Positions 1 through 8,945 of a stretch of 64,000 nt of DNA are shown piece after piece. The notes under the pieces are model-generated. The model was not told the origin of the DNA. It did no database searches and saw nothing but the letters and a program-made list of their open reading frames with translations. Made by a program: the position numbers and the translations under genes. Within the stretch, counting starts at the first letter, position 1; every line of letters begins with the position of its first letter. The DNA is from CAIUGU01 sp965279735 (GTDB taxonomy: Bacteria; Pseudomonadota; Gammaproteobacteria; Steroidobacterales; Steroidobacteraceae). Where the stretch lies: NCBI GenBank assembly GCA_965279735.1, contig OZ257260.1, forward strand, positions 744,001-808,000, read 5' to 3'.

Positions 1-1095
1 CGGGAGGCTGCAGAAGCCTGGCTCGGCTATCCGTTGACCGAACTGCATCTGACCAGCAGGCCGGTGAATCTGGGCAACATGCTGGGCGTGATGAATTCGA
101 CTGAATCCGTGCAGTCGGCGGCTTTCGCTGAATGGACTTTGAATCCTGGCGGAAATCTGCGTGTCACGGGCGGATTGCGCTATACGCGCCAGGATTCACG
201 CCGGACGACCTATCGTCCTGAGCAATCGATCAACCAGGTGCCAGGGTGCTGTCATCTTGACCCCGGAATCGACTACCTCGCCGTGTCCGGCGAGCCAAGG
301 ATCTATGACTCACGCTTCACGCAATGGACGCCTCGCGCATCGGTCCAGTATCAGTGGTCAGACGACGTCATGGCCTACGTTTCCTATTCCAAAGGGGCCA
401 TTGCCGGGGGAGTGAATACCCCTTCGAAGGCCTTGACCGGTCTGGATCCTTATCCGTACTACCCGCAAATCGTCCGCAACTACGAGATTGGGCTGCGTTC
501 CGATCTGTTGAGCGGCAGGTTGCGCCTCAACGCGACAGCCTTCCATGACGACTACGAGAATGTGCAGGTGAGCGAGGAGATCTATCCCGGCATTGGCGTC
601 ATCAACCGCGCGCAGGGCAGGGTTGGCGGCCTGGAGATCGAGGGAGCCTGGCTGCCAATGGATCGTCTGTCGCTCAGTTTCGCCCTTGGCTGGCTGAATT
701 CGGAATACACCGACCTCGGCAACACCCAGTTGTTGCTGGCAGATACGCCGTTTCCGTTGGCTCCGACTTTCACCATGAATCTGGGGATAGAAAGGCAATG
801 GTTGCTGGGGAGTCGCGCCACACTATCCGCACGTCTCGACTACACCACTGAACGCAGCACGGTGAATGTCGTCGACCGCCTGAATCAGGCTGAGATACCG
901 GCATATCACCTGCTGGGAAGTAACGTGACGTTCGCTCCTGCAGGGGCGCGGTGGACCGCGTCATTGTCGGCGACCAACCTGACCAACGACTATTACTGGA
1001 CCAGCGTCTTTGCGCCTCCCGGTGACCAGTACTCGGGTGCCAGCCTGGCACGACCGCGCGAATTCGCGCTCACGTTCTCCTGGCAGACCCGATGA
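1..1095 (+). CDS. TonB-dependent receptor, C-terminal part (cut by window edge)
   Basis: This is the C-terminal ~364 residues of an outer-membrane TonB-dependent receptor; the open frame runs in from base 1, so plug and signal peptide lie outside the window. It reads as beta-barrel sequence with alternating aromatic strands and ends in ARPREFALTFSWQTR, the usual TBDT terminus. It aligns closely by eye with the next gene (shared EAWLGYP, FAEWTLN, CCHLD, YLAVSG/TG and NIQVSEEIYPGIGV-like segments), so the two are a tandem duplicate pair. The vicinal cysteines are encoded at 247-252. Substrate unknown; it would import a bulky ligand with TonB-ExbBD energy. Confidence 0.93.
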   Translation, partial: REAAEAWLGYPLTELHLTSRPVNLGNMLGVMNSTESVQSAAFAEWTLNPGGNLRVTGGLRYTRQDSRRTTYRPEQSINQVPGCCHLDPGIDYLAVSGEPRIYDSRFTQWTPRASVQYQWSDDVMAYVSYSKGAIAGGVNTPSKALTGLDPYPYYPQIVRNYEIGLRSDLLSGRLRLNATAFHDDYENVQVSEEIYPGIGVINRAQGRVGGLEIEGAWLPMDRLSLSFALGWLNSEYTDLGNTQLLLADTPFPLAPTFTMNLGIERQWLLGSRATLSARLDYTTERSTVNVVDRLNQAEIPAYHLLGSNVTFAPAGARWTASLSATNLTNDYYWTSVFAPPGDQYSGASLARPREFALTFSWQTR

Positions 1096-1104
1096 CCCTG
1101 CATC

Positions 1105-1151
1105 CGGGGATCGCATCCGGGCAGGTCGTAAAAAAAAGTACGCGATCCCCG
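1105..1151. repeat. 10-bp inverted repeat between the tandem TBDT genes
   Basis: CGGGGATCGC at 1105-1114 is exactly inverted as GCGATCCCCG at 1142-1151, with a 27-nt loop that contains a run of eight A residues. It lies in the gap between the two receptor genes. The long loop and the absence of a T-tract after the right arm make it a poor intrinsic terminator; it could be an operator or a structured leader for the downstream gene. Confidence 0.35.
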
Positions 1152-1241
1152 CGATGGTGCGTATTCGTCAGTAGCACGGTGCGAAACCGCGCTGATGAAT
1201 GCACGGCCGGCAGGCCGGAAACAAATAGTCAGGGGGATCAG

Positions 1242-3677
1242 ATGCCATTACCCAAGCGTGGCTTCACGCCACAAACTCGCTCCGACGTTGTCCGCACAAG
1301 CCCTGCGTTGATGCACGGCTGCATTGTTCTGGGATTGACGGCATTTCTGCCCTTTGTCTCACCCGCCCAGGAAGCGCCTGCGACGGTGCAGGCGGGCATC
1401 CAGGAAGTGCTGGTGACCGCACGACGTCGCGAGGAAAACCTCCAGGAAGTGCCTATTGCCATCAGTTCTCTCAGTGCCGACGCGCTGGACCGCAGAGATA
1501 TCAACAACCTCCAGGACCTGAGCGGCATCGTGCCGAACGTCAAGATCGGTGGCTCTGCCTTCGGCGGAAATTCAGGTGGAACCTACCGCATGCGCGGTAT
1601 CCCGGGTGTGGAGGTGTATCAGGACGGTGTTTCGCTGACCGCAGCCGGAGGCGCGCTGCCCCATGTGGTGGATGTCGAGCGCGTGGAAGTGCTCCGCGGG
1701 CCACAAGGTACATTGTTCGGCCGCAACGCGATTGGCGGTGCCATTCAGATAGTTACAAAAAAGCCGAATAGCGAGTTCGGCGGGAGTGTTGACACCACCT
1801 TTGGCAGTTATGGCCGCGTGGACGTGACCGGCACCGTCAATTTTCCGGTCACCGACAACTTCTTTGCGAAGCTGACCGGGTCAAGCCTGAATCGGGATGG
1901 CTTCGTTCGCAGCACCAAGGTCAACACCGAGTTTGGCAGCCAGGGCGACGATCTGATTCGCGCGGACTTCCTGTGGCAGCCAATCGACCGGCTGGAAGCC
2001 CGGCTGCAGTACACACGCACCAGTAATTCCAGCAACGGCAGCCCGTATGTCACCTTCAAGTTCGACGCTGTGTGCGCGGGAGATCCGCCTCCCCCTCAAT
2101 ACCTCACGCGCGATGGACGGCCTGTGTTCTCGGCTCCCAACGTCATCTGCATCCTGCAGAACGCCCCGATCGACTATTCGAAGGTACCGGGTACCAACGC
2201 CAAAGAGTTCCAGACTTATGGCGCGCTGGAGCAGTACAGGAACACGGTCGACGATGCATCGCTCTACGCGTGGTGGCAGAAGACCGATGACGTCAAGCTG
2301 GACCTCAGCTACGAGCTGACTGATACCTGGACGGTCCGCTCCATAAGCTCACGACGGTGGGGTGAAGGGACGGGTCCGAGCAGTCTCGACGGCACCGGAA
2401 TCGAGTTTGCGTATCGTCCGGCGGACAACGTCACTTACAACGACACACGCACCTCCGAACTTCAGCTGCAGTACAGCGGTGATCGCTGGTCCGGCACCTC
2501 GGGGATTTTCTACGAGCGCATCCCCGGCCGACTCTCCCGTTCGTTCCCATGGCTTAACACCGAATTACTCAGACCCGGCATTCAGGCGCCGGTTGAAGCG
2601 TGGCTCGGCTATCCCGTGTCGCAACTGAATCTCACTGCACGGCCGACGCTGCTGGGAAATGCCACTGCGGTGTCCAACTCGGCCGAATCCACGCAACGTG
2701 CTGCCTTCGCCGAGTGGACTTTGAATGCCACCGACAAGCTTCGTCTCACCGCCGGCATCCGTTACACCAAGCAGGAACGGGTCACAACGTCTTACAGCGC
2801 AGCTCAAGTGCGGAACGCCCAGCCGCCATGCTGCCATCTGGATGCAAGCGTCGACTATCTGGCTGTGACGGGAACACCGAGGGAGTTGACGACCGAATTC
2901 GAACAGTACACTCCCCGGGCTTCGGTCCAGTACCAGTGGACGCCTGACTTCATGACGTACCTCACGTACTCGAAGGGGGCGACCACGGGGGGCTTCAATA
3001 ATCCACCGCTGGCGTTGACGGGTCTGCAGCCCTATCCATTCGAGCCGCAGGTGGTGAAGAACTATGAGTTCGGTATCCGCTCCGACCTGTTCAACGGCCA
3101 GCTCAGGTTCAATGCTTCCGTGTTCTATGACGACTTCCAGAACATCCAGGTCAGCGAGGAAATCTATCCCGGCATTGGCGTGACCAACAATGCGGAAGGA
3201 CGGATCCAGGGCATCGAGCTGGAAGGCATCTGGGCCGTTACGCCCGAATTCACCATCAACTATGGCTACGGTTACCTTGATTCGGAATACACGGCATTGG
3301 GCACCACCGTTCTGCTGGAGACCGGTACCCCGTTTTCCTTTGCCCCGAAGTACAGCGTCGATGTCGGCGCCGAGTACACATGGCCGCTGACAAGCGGTTC
3401 CCGGGTTTCGCTGCGAGGTGACTACACCGCCCAGGACGATACGGTGAACGTCGTCGATCGCTTCAATCAGGGACCCATTCCGGCATTCGCAATGGTTAGT
3501 AGTCGCCTCAAGTATCAGCCTGCGCAGGGGAACTGGGACCTGTCACTTTCCGGGACGAACCTGACCAACGAGTTCTACTGGACCTCGATTTTTGCACCGC
3601 CGGGCGGTCAGTATCAGGGCGGAAGCGTGGGTCGCCCACGTGAATGGGCGTTGAACTTCAACGTCCGGTTCGAATGA
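1242..3677 (+). CDS. TonB-dependent receptor
   Basis: 811-residue outer-membrane TonB-dependent receptor. I chose ATG 1242 because AGGGGG at 1231-1236 is a good ribosome binding site and the protein then starts with a signal peptide (hydrophobic core about residues 26-40, cleavage near SPAQ). A TonB-box-like EVLVTARR follows at residues 55-62, then a plug domain with RGPQGTLFGRNAIGGA near 152-167 and a barrel ending in NFNVRFE. The in-frame extension back to 1092 overlaps the previous gene and has no signal-peptide logic. Vicinal Cys530-Cys531 (PPCCHLD) are shared with the upstream paralog and with the receptor at 38.7 kb. No N-terminal STN signalling domain, so it probably only transports. 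Confidence 0.95.
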   Translation: MPLPKRGFTPQTRSDVVRTSPALMHGCIVLGLTAFLPFVSPAQEAPATVQAGIQEVLVTARRREENLQEVPIAISSLSADALDRRDINNLQDLSGIVPNVKIGGSAFGGNSGGTYRMRGIPGVEVYQDGVSLTAAGGALPHVVDVERVEVLRGPQGTLFGRNAIGGAIQIVTKKPNSEFGGSVDTTFGSYGRVDVTGTVNFPVTDNFFAKLTGSSLNRDGFVRSTKVNTEFGSQGDDLIRADFLWQPIDRLEARLQYTRTSNSSNGSPYVTFKFDAVCAGDPPPPQYLTRDGRPVFSAPNVICILQNAPIDYSKVPGTNAKEFQTYGALEQYRNTVDDASLYAWWQKTDDVKLDLSYELTDTWTVRSISSRRWGEGTGPSSLDGTGIEFAYRPADNVTYNDTRTSELQLQYSGDRWSGTSGIFYERIPGRLSRSFPWLNTELLRPGIQAPVEAWLGYPVSQLNLTARPTLLGNATAVSNSAESTQRAAFAEWTLNATDKLRLTAGIRYTKQERVTTSYSAAQVRNAQPPCCHLDASVDYLAVTGTPRELTTEFEQYTPRASVQYQWTPDFMTYLTYSKGATTGGFNNPPLALTGLQPYPFEPQVVKNYEFGIRSDLFNGQLRFNASVFYDDFQNIQVSEEIYPGIGVTNNAEGRIQGIELEGIWAVTPEFTINYGYGYLDSEYTALGTTVLLETGTPFSFAPKYSVDVGAEYTWPLTSGSRVSLRGDYTAQDDTVNVVDRFNQGPIPAFAMVSSRLKYQPAQGNWDLSLSGTNLTNEFYWTSIFAPPGGQYQGGSVGRPREWALNFNVRFE

Positions 3678-3695
3678 CCGTTCCTTGAGCGAAAA

Positions 3696-3733
3696 AAAGG
3701 CCAGACGGTGGCACGCGCCGACGTCTGGCCTTT
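3696..3733 (+). terminator. Rho-independent terminator after the TBDT gene
   Basis: AAAGGCCAGACG (3696-3707) pairs perfectly with CGTCTGGCCTTT (3722-3733). The A-tract on the left and T-tract on the right would let it work in both directions. It separates the receptor from the MBL gene, implying that the latter has its own promoter in 3734-3780. Confidence 0.8.
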
Positions 3734-3780
3734 GACATTGAAGAAAAAAATAGAACAGTTGAATCATTGGAGGGCGATCG

Positions 3781-5397
3781 ATGCGTTGCGTTAAACAGGG
3801 ATCGGCTTTGGTATTGATGTTGTTGCTGGGTGCCTGTGCACAGCAGGCAATTCCTACTGCGGAAGTGGCCACTTCTGCTGTGGAGACGCCGCGGGATCCT
3901 GCTGCCAGCGGTACTGTGCCGGGCACGACGGCCAGTGAAGCCATCGATGCCGCAATCGTCGCGTTGGGTGGTGCAGAGCGCATCAACGCAATCCGCAATA
4001 TCACGATGGTCGGCTACGGTCACCACGCGTATCAGCAAGGCGGCGGCAACATCACGCCGTTGCCGAATGCACCGCAGAAGTACATCGCGGCCAACGATCT
4101 GCGCCGGATCTACGATCTCGAGAACAAGCGCTACTATCAGCAGGAACGCCGCAACGACCTGTTTCCTTTCGCGGGTTATGGTGGCCACGACTTCGCGCTG
4201 CGCCGTCAAATCCTCGATGGAGACGTGGCGTACAACCTGAACGAGAAGAACGAGGGCAATCGCCTGCGCGACGCTCGTGACCTGCGCATGTGGATGTACA
4301 CCAACCCGGTTGTTGCCTTGCGCGCCGCGAAGGATCCGGCCAGCAAGGTGGAGAACCGCCGCGAAGAGGGCGGGTTGACGCTGGTGGACGTCACGGTGCC
4401 GGAGGGAGAGCAGTTGACGATCGCGATCCGGCCCCCGTTCAACGAGCCCGCATTTGTCCGGTGGATAACGCCCAGCGTGAACATCGGTGAAGCCGTGCTG
4501 ACTACCTATTTCACCGGCTACATCCCGTTCGATGGTGTCCTGCTGCCGCTGGGTTACAACACGAAGGAAGACTGGCGGAACGTCGAGCTACTCAAGCTGT
4601 GGATCGACGGCTACTACATCGATACGAACATCCAGAATCTGTCCGCGCCTGCGCAGCTGGCGGATGTGCCTGCTCCGGTTCCTGCGGTTGTGCGTGAATT
4701 GCGACCCGGGGTGTGGCGTATCGGCGGCACTGCGGTCATCGAATTTGCGGATCACCTGACTCTGTTCGAAGCGGGCGGCGGTCCTGATCGCGTCCGCGAG
4801 ATGGTTGCTCTCGCCAATACGATCGTGCCGGGCAAGAAAGCCACCCGCCTGGTCCAGTCCCACCATCACTTCGACCACACTGCAGGGCTGCGGCAGGCCG
4901 TGGCGGAAGGACTGACGATCATTTCGCGTCGCAACAACTGCCTCATTTATGAAGAGATGACGTCGAGAAAAGCGCCTCACTTTCCTGATGATCTTGAGCG
5001 CAACGGGAAGAAGCTCGACTGCGTCCCGGTGGATGACTCGATGGTGCTCGAGGACAGCATGACCCGCCTGGAGCTCTACCACACCATCAACAACAACCAC
5101 ACCGCGGACAACATCTTCGGATACCTGCCGAAGCACAAGATGATGATCGAGGCAGACATCGCCTCGGCCGCCGCAGACCTGCAGTGGTGGGGTGACAGCT
5201 GGGTCGACAACATCAAGTACCGCAACCTCGATGTCGAGTTGAACCTGCCGATCCACGACAACGGTGGCAAGGGCATCTGGACGTACAAGCAGACGATCGA
5301 TTTCGTCCAGCCCGGCATAGACAATGTGAAGAAGTGGTGCGCCGAGCACGAAAAGGCAGGCAACTACTTCACGGGCTGCCCGGGCTTCCTGCGCTAG
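3781..5397 (+). CDS. Long MBL-fold hydrolase, predicted lipoprotein
   Basis: 538-residue exported metallo-beta-lactamase-fold protein. The N-terminus carries a lipobox (LLGAC, Cys at about residue 19), so it is probably a membrane-anchored periplasmic lipoprotein. Residues ~40-300 form an extra domain starting with ALGGAERINAIRNITMVGYG; the 'ALGG..rI..i.n.t..G' pattern recalls LolA-like lipid-binding folds (inference). The C-terminal MBL domain has a full zinc set: HHHFDH (361-366), H440 in NNHTADN, D459 in IEADIA and H492 in LPIHD. GGAGGG stands before the ATG. It is paralogous to the genes at 5414, 16740 and 23448; substrate unknown, possibly an ester or lactone produced by the cluster. Confidence 0.88.
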   Translation: MRCVKQGSALVLMLLLGACAQQAIPTAEVATSAVETPRDPAASGTVPGTTASEAIDAAIVALGGAERINAIRNITMVGYGHHAYQQGGGNITPLPNAPQKYIAANDLRRIYDLENKRYYQQERRNDLFPFAGYGGHDFALRRQILDGDVAYNLNEKNEGNRLRDARDLRMWMYTNPVVALRAAKDPASKVENRREEGGLTLVDVTVPEGEQLTIAIRPPFNEPAFVRWITPSVNIGEAVLTTYFTGYIPFDGVLLPLGYNTKEDWRNVELLKLWIDGYYIDTNIQNLSAPAQLADVPAPVPAVVRELRPGVWRIGGTAVIEFADHLTLFEAGGGPDRVREMVALANTIVPGKKATRLVQSHHHFDHTAGLRQAVAEGLTIISRRNNCLIYEEMTSRKAPHFPDDLERNGKKLDCVPVDDSMVLEDSMTRLELYHTINNNHTADNIFGYLPKHKMMIEADIASAAADLQWWGDSWVDNIKYRNLDVELNLPIHDNGGKGIWTYKQTIDFVQPGIDNVKKWCAEHEKAGNYFTGCPGFLR

Positions 5398-5413
5398 ATT
5401 TCTGGAGAATCAC

Positions 5414-7123
5414 ATGAAGAGATACAGAAGCAGTGAAGGTGCACTGGGCGGTGCTTCGAAAGTGCTGTTCCATGTCGCGATCGCTTGCCTTGGTAGCGCG
5501 TCGACAAGTGCATGGGCACAGTCCGCAGTCATGCCGACCACGGCGACAGCGCTTGTAACGCGCGCGGCGGAGGCGCTGGGCGGGGCAGCGCGCGTTCGTG
5601 AGATCCGTAACGTCAAGCTGACCGGGTACGGCCAGATGGCCTGGAACCTGGGCGGTGAGGAAATCAGTGGCTCGCCACACGCGCCGCTCAAGTATCAGGC
5701 CCTCAACGACCTGACCCGTGTTTACGACATCGAACACGACCGTTACCAGGCGCGTGAACGCGGTTGGCAGCTGTTCCCGTTCCTTGCCGCCAATTCCTAT
5801 ACCTTCTCGCTGGTCGATCGCCGGCTCGACGGTGACATCGCCTTCGACGTTTCGTACCCCGTGGTGCAGGGCGTGAAGGTCAACACCAACACGGAGCCGC
5901 GCCGGATCTCCGAGAACGGCGCCGCACTGTTCCCGGATAGCGTGCACGTCCGCCGCATGTGGTTGCACACCAATCCGGTGCAGCTGGTGCGCGCGATGAT
6001 GGATCCGAGGGCCAGCGTCTCCACGCCGCGCATCGAGGGCAAGTACATCGTCACCGACGTCACCCTCAAGGAAGGTGACCGGATCGCGGTGGGATTCTCG
6101 AATCCCTCGCAGTACTGCCAGGCGACCTGTGCCTACCTGCCGGGCTTCGTGCGCTGGACCATGCCCAACCCGAATTTCGGCGAGAGCATCTTCACGACCT
6201 GGCTGACCGGCTATGGGAGTGTCGACGGGCTGCTACTTCCATTCGCGTATGACACGCATGTGGACTACCACGACAATGATTGGTACCGCCTGTACGTGGA
6301 CCACTACGACGTGAACACGGCCATCGAGGATCTTTCGGCGCCCGCAGCAGTCAAGGCCCTGCCGGTCCCACCCGACGCTCTGGTACGGCCGGTTACTGCC
6401 GAGAAGGTTGCCGACCATCTGTGGCGGCTGACGCCCAGCGGTACGACGGTGATCGAGTTCAAAGACCATCTCACGCTGTTCGAGATCGATGCGCCACCGG
6501 CACAGGCGAAGGCGGTGATCGAATTCGCCAACACGCTGGTGCCTGGCAAGAAAGCCACGCAGGTAATCGCCTCGCACGAACACCTGGATCATGTGGTGGG
6601 CCTTCGCCAGGCCGTAGCCATGGGACTGGAAGTGATTTCGCGTCGTCCCAACGGCGAGCTGTTCCAGGACATGATCGAACATCCGGCGCCCAATTATCCG
6701 GACGACCTGGCACGTTCGCCGCAACCCCTGCGCTTCATCGGGGTCGACGAGAAGCTGGTGCTATCCGATTCGATGATGGAAGTGTGGGTGCTGTGGACCC
6801 GCAACAACATCCACATGATCGACTCGGTCGTCGCCTACGCGCCGAAGCAGAAGGTGATCATGGAGGGTGACGTCGCCACTGCAGCGTTCGTATGGAACAA
6901 CTGGGGTGACAACTTCCGCGACGTCATCGACTACTACAAGCTTGATGTGAAGCTGGACTCGCCCGTGCATGCCCCGTGGCCGGAGCATCCAGGCGTGCTG
7001 ACCATCGAGCAGGTCGATGAACTGATCAAGGGTGGCGTCGAGCGTGCGCGCCAGAACTGCGAGGACTGGAAGGCCAAGGGCATCTACAACGTGAGCTGCC
7101 CGATCTTCAGCAAGCGCTACTAG
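5414..7123 (+). CDS. Long MBL-fold hydrolase
   Basis: 569-residue exported paralog of the preceding gene, 16 bp downstream with TGGAG as ribosome binding site, so the two are co-transcribed. It has a cleavable signal peptide (ends about STSAWAQ) instead of a lipobox. The N-terminal domain again opens with EALGGAARVREIRNVKLTGYG, and the MBL domain has HEHLDH at 388-393, a downstream NNIHMID, MEGDVAT and SPVHAPW, so all expected metal ligands are present. It carries an insertion near residues 150-180 and a Cys pair (QYCQATCAY) that the upstream copy lacks. Sequence divergence from the neighbour suggests separate substrates rather than simple dosage. Confidence 0.88.
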   Translation: MKRYRSSEGALGGASKVLFHVAIACLGSASTSAWAQSAVMPTTATALVTRAAEALGGAARVREIRNVKLTGYGQMAWNLGGEEISGSPHAPLKYQALNDLTRVYDIEHDRYQARERGWQLFPFLAANSYTFSLVDRRLDGDIAFDVSYPVVQGVKVNTNTEPRRISENGAALFPDSVHVRRMWLHTNPVQLVRAMMDPRASVSTPRIEGKYIVTDVTLKEGDRIAVGFSNPSQYCQATCAYLPGFVRWTMPNPNFGESIFTTWLTGYGSVDGLLLPFAYDTHVDYHDNDWYRLYVDHYDVNTAIEDLSAPAAVKALPVPPDALVRPVTAEKVADHLWRLTPSGTTVIEFKDHLTLFEIDAPPAQAKAVIEFANTLVPGKKATQVIASHEHLDHVVGLRQAVAMGLEVISRRPNGELFQDMIEHPAPNYPDDLARSPQPLRFIGVDEKLVLSDSMMEVWVLWTRNNIHMIDSVVAYAPKQKVIMEGDVATAAFVWNNWGDNFRDVIDYYKLDVKLDSPVHAPWPEHPGVLTIEQVDELIKGGVERARQNCEDWKAKGIYNVSCPIFSKRY

Positions 7124-7132
7124 GGCAGAAGA

Positions 7133-7169
7133 CCGGCTGTCGGAGTCTTCTTTGACAGCCGGCCTTTTT
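7133..7169 (+). terminator. Rho-independent terminator
   Basis: CCGGCTGTC (7133-7141) pairs with GACAGCCGG (7154-7162), followed by a T-run at 7165-7169. It closes the rightward TBDT/MBL block. The next gene to the right runs leftward and ends at 7285. Confidence 0.85.
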
Positions 7170-7284
7170 AATTGTGGATGCGGTGCGTCGCAGTTCTTTG
7201 ATCAGGCAGATCAGCGTCCATCGAACCCGATGCAGCAGGATCTGTTGTTGTGGCGGCGGGCTGCGCGTCGATCGCGGCGGGCAA

Positions 7285-8217
7285 TCAAGACGCGTCCTTG
7301 ACGACCCGCAGGCCAACATCCCAGCCGTTGCCGGGTCCGCCGCCATGTGTGGCGCAGATGGCATTCTTCACATCGGACGTGAAGCTGCCACCTTTGAGGA
7401 CGCGTACTTTTCCACTGAGCAGTGGATCAGGGTCGGGAAACACCTTGCCGTTGTGAGGGTCCTGCACCCACTCCCAGACGCTGCCGAGCATGTCTTGCAG
7501 ACCCCAGGCATTTGCTGGTTTCGTACCGACTGCACGTGTTGTGGGTCCTGGCGTTTCAGGCGTTATCCGTGCGCCTCCGAAACGGCCAAAACTCGTTCCT
7601 CCTTCGACGGCCGTATTGCGGATGTCAGCCCAGGACTGCTGTCCAGGTCCGCCAGCTCGGCAGGCGTATTCCCATTCAAATTCTGTCGGTAGTCGGTACG
7701 ACCGCGTACGTTCGAGACGGTTCAGGGCGGCAATGAAGGCTTGGGCGTCGTCCCAGGTGATCGACTCAACCGGGAAGTCCGATGTGTTGCCTTCAACCAG
7801 TTTTCCCTGGAAGGTCGAGGGATTCTTGCCCATCACCTGTTGCCACTGGGCCTGCGTGACCTCGAACTTGCCGATGTAGAAGGTACGGGGAATCTCGACC
7901 CGAAAGCCTTGGCTCGAGGCGCGCTCGACCATGCGTGCGCAAGCCTCGTAATCCGCGGGAGACCACTCGCTCCGGGGATCACGGGGCGGCGGTGGTGGGG
8001 GTGTGATGCCGGGCGGCGGCGTCGGTCGGGGCGGCGGCTCTCCTGCCGGCGGTTGCACCGGACAACCCGGCATAAACACTGCAACCTGCATCGAGCCGGG
8101 CTGGATGAGTACGAACTCCATGCCGATGGTGTTCGTCGTCTGCGGTGCGGCGGCTTGCGCCATCGAGGCCGCACCTGCGGCTCCAAGCACCGCGAGACTG
8201 ATCAGCACCTTATTCAC
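7285..8217 (-). CDS. FGE/SUMF1-like domain protein, exported
   Basis: 310-residue protein with a formylglycine-generating-enzyme-like (SUMF1/EgtB-type) fold. The start is GTG 8217, whose bases overlap the TGA of the upstream gene (GTGA), preceded by AGAGAG; this gives a clean signal peptide ending SMAQA. Family signatures are EFVLIQPGSM, PVESITWDDAQAFIAALN, YRLPTEFEWEYACRAG and RVLKGGSF. A proline-rich stretch (PPPGITPPPPPP region, about residues 55-75) interrupts the N-terminal part. The paired catalytic cysteines of true FGE after the RGGSF motif are not seen; only one Cys (NAICATHGG) follows. It is last in the cytochrome/PQQ/DUF1080 operon, so it is more likely a binding or structural module than a sulfatase activator. 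Confidence 0.82.
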   Translation of the reverse strand: MNKVLISLAVLGAAGAASMAQAAAPQTTNTIGMEFVLIQPGSMQVAVFMPGCPVQPPAGEPPPRPTPPPGITPPPPPPRDPRSEWSPADYEACARMVERASSQGFRVEIPRTFYIGKFEVTQAQWQQVMGKNPSTFQGKLVEGNTSDFPVESITWDDAQAFIAALNRLERTRSYRLPTEFEWEYACRAGGPGQQSWADIRNTAVEGGTSFGRFGGARITPETPGPTTRAVGTKPANAWGLQDMLGSVWEWVQDPHNGKVFPDPDPLLSGKVRVLKGGSFTSDVKNAICATHGGGPGNGWDVGLRVVKDAS

Positions 8218-8915
8218 GGCAGCTCTCTGATGGCGATGTTGCGGAAGCCGATCCGGGCGCCTGGCTTCCATGAGCGGCCCTCACTGGCTTGGGCGATTTG
8301 CGGCTCGTAGGTCGCGTTCCAGTGAAGTTGCAGGCCGATCGTGCCATCGGTTTCGCCGGCGATTTTCGTGTTGCGTGGCTGCTGGCTCTCCAGAACTTGA
8401 TGACCATTCACCCAGATCGTGACCTTGGGTGCATCGCCGGTCATGCGGATGCGAAACGAATTCCAGCCTTCCTTCCAGATCGCCCTCATGTCGGAAGGTT
8501 GCATCGTTGCGACTGCCACGCCTTCCCCGATCAACGCACCCACTGCGGTCATCGCCGGCGAATCCGGGGCGAGGGCCACGAGTTCCACCTGATAGGCGCC
8601 GCCGGACTCGGTCGATCGAAGGAAAATACCGCTGTTGAGACCCCACGAAATGTCAGTCTCGAGGTAGAGCTCGAAGTTCTTGTAGCGTTTGTCGGTCATG
8701 AACAGGCCACCCTGGCCGTAGGGTTCCTGAGACAGGTAGAGCGCACCATTTTCGTAAACGGCCTTGCCGGTGGAACCATGGTGAGTCGTGAGACTCCAGT
8801 GCCAGCCGCTCAGGTCGGGTTTCAGCAACGGCGTCGTGCCTTCGGGAATCTGCGCCTGCGCCTGTGCTAAGCCAAGCACTGCGGCAGACAGGGAAAGCAA
8901 GATGCGCTTCATCAT
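8214..8915 (-). CDS. DUF1080 (3-keto-disaccharide hydrolase-like) secreted protein
   Basis: 233-residue secreted protein with a signal peptide ending LAQAQA and a concanavalin-like DUF1080 domain (PLLKPDLSGWHW..., DISWGLNSGIFLRS, WNSFRIRMTGDAPKVTIWVNGH, GTIGLQLHW). Some members of this family act on 3-ketoglycosides, cleaving the glycosidic bond after sugar oxidation; whether this one does is inference. AGGA precedes the tandem ATG codons (8915 or 8912). It lies 30 bp after the PQQ dehydrogenase and overlaps the FGE-like gene by 4 bp, so it is in the same transcript. Confidence 0.85.
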   Translation of the reverse strand: MMKRILLSLSAAVLGLAQAQAQIPEGTTPLLKPDLSGWHWSLTTHHGSTGKAVYENGALYLSQEPYGQGGLFMTDKRYKNFELYLETDISWGLNSGIFLRSTESGGAYQVELVALAPDSPAMTAVGALIGEGVAVATMQPSDMRAIWKEGWNSFRIRMTGDAPKVTIWVNGHQVLESQQPRNTKIAGETDGTIGLQLHWNATYEPQIAQASEGRSWKPGARIGFRNIAIRELP

Positions 8916-8945
8916 CAGTTCCTGCTCCGCTCACCAGCGATGGGT

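Noticed and set aside
1092..1241. Upstream start of the second TBDT
   Set aside because: Overlaps the preceding gene, lacks a Shine-Dalgarno and would bury the signal peptide; ATG 1242 is better.
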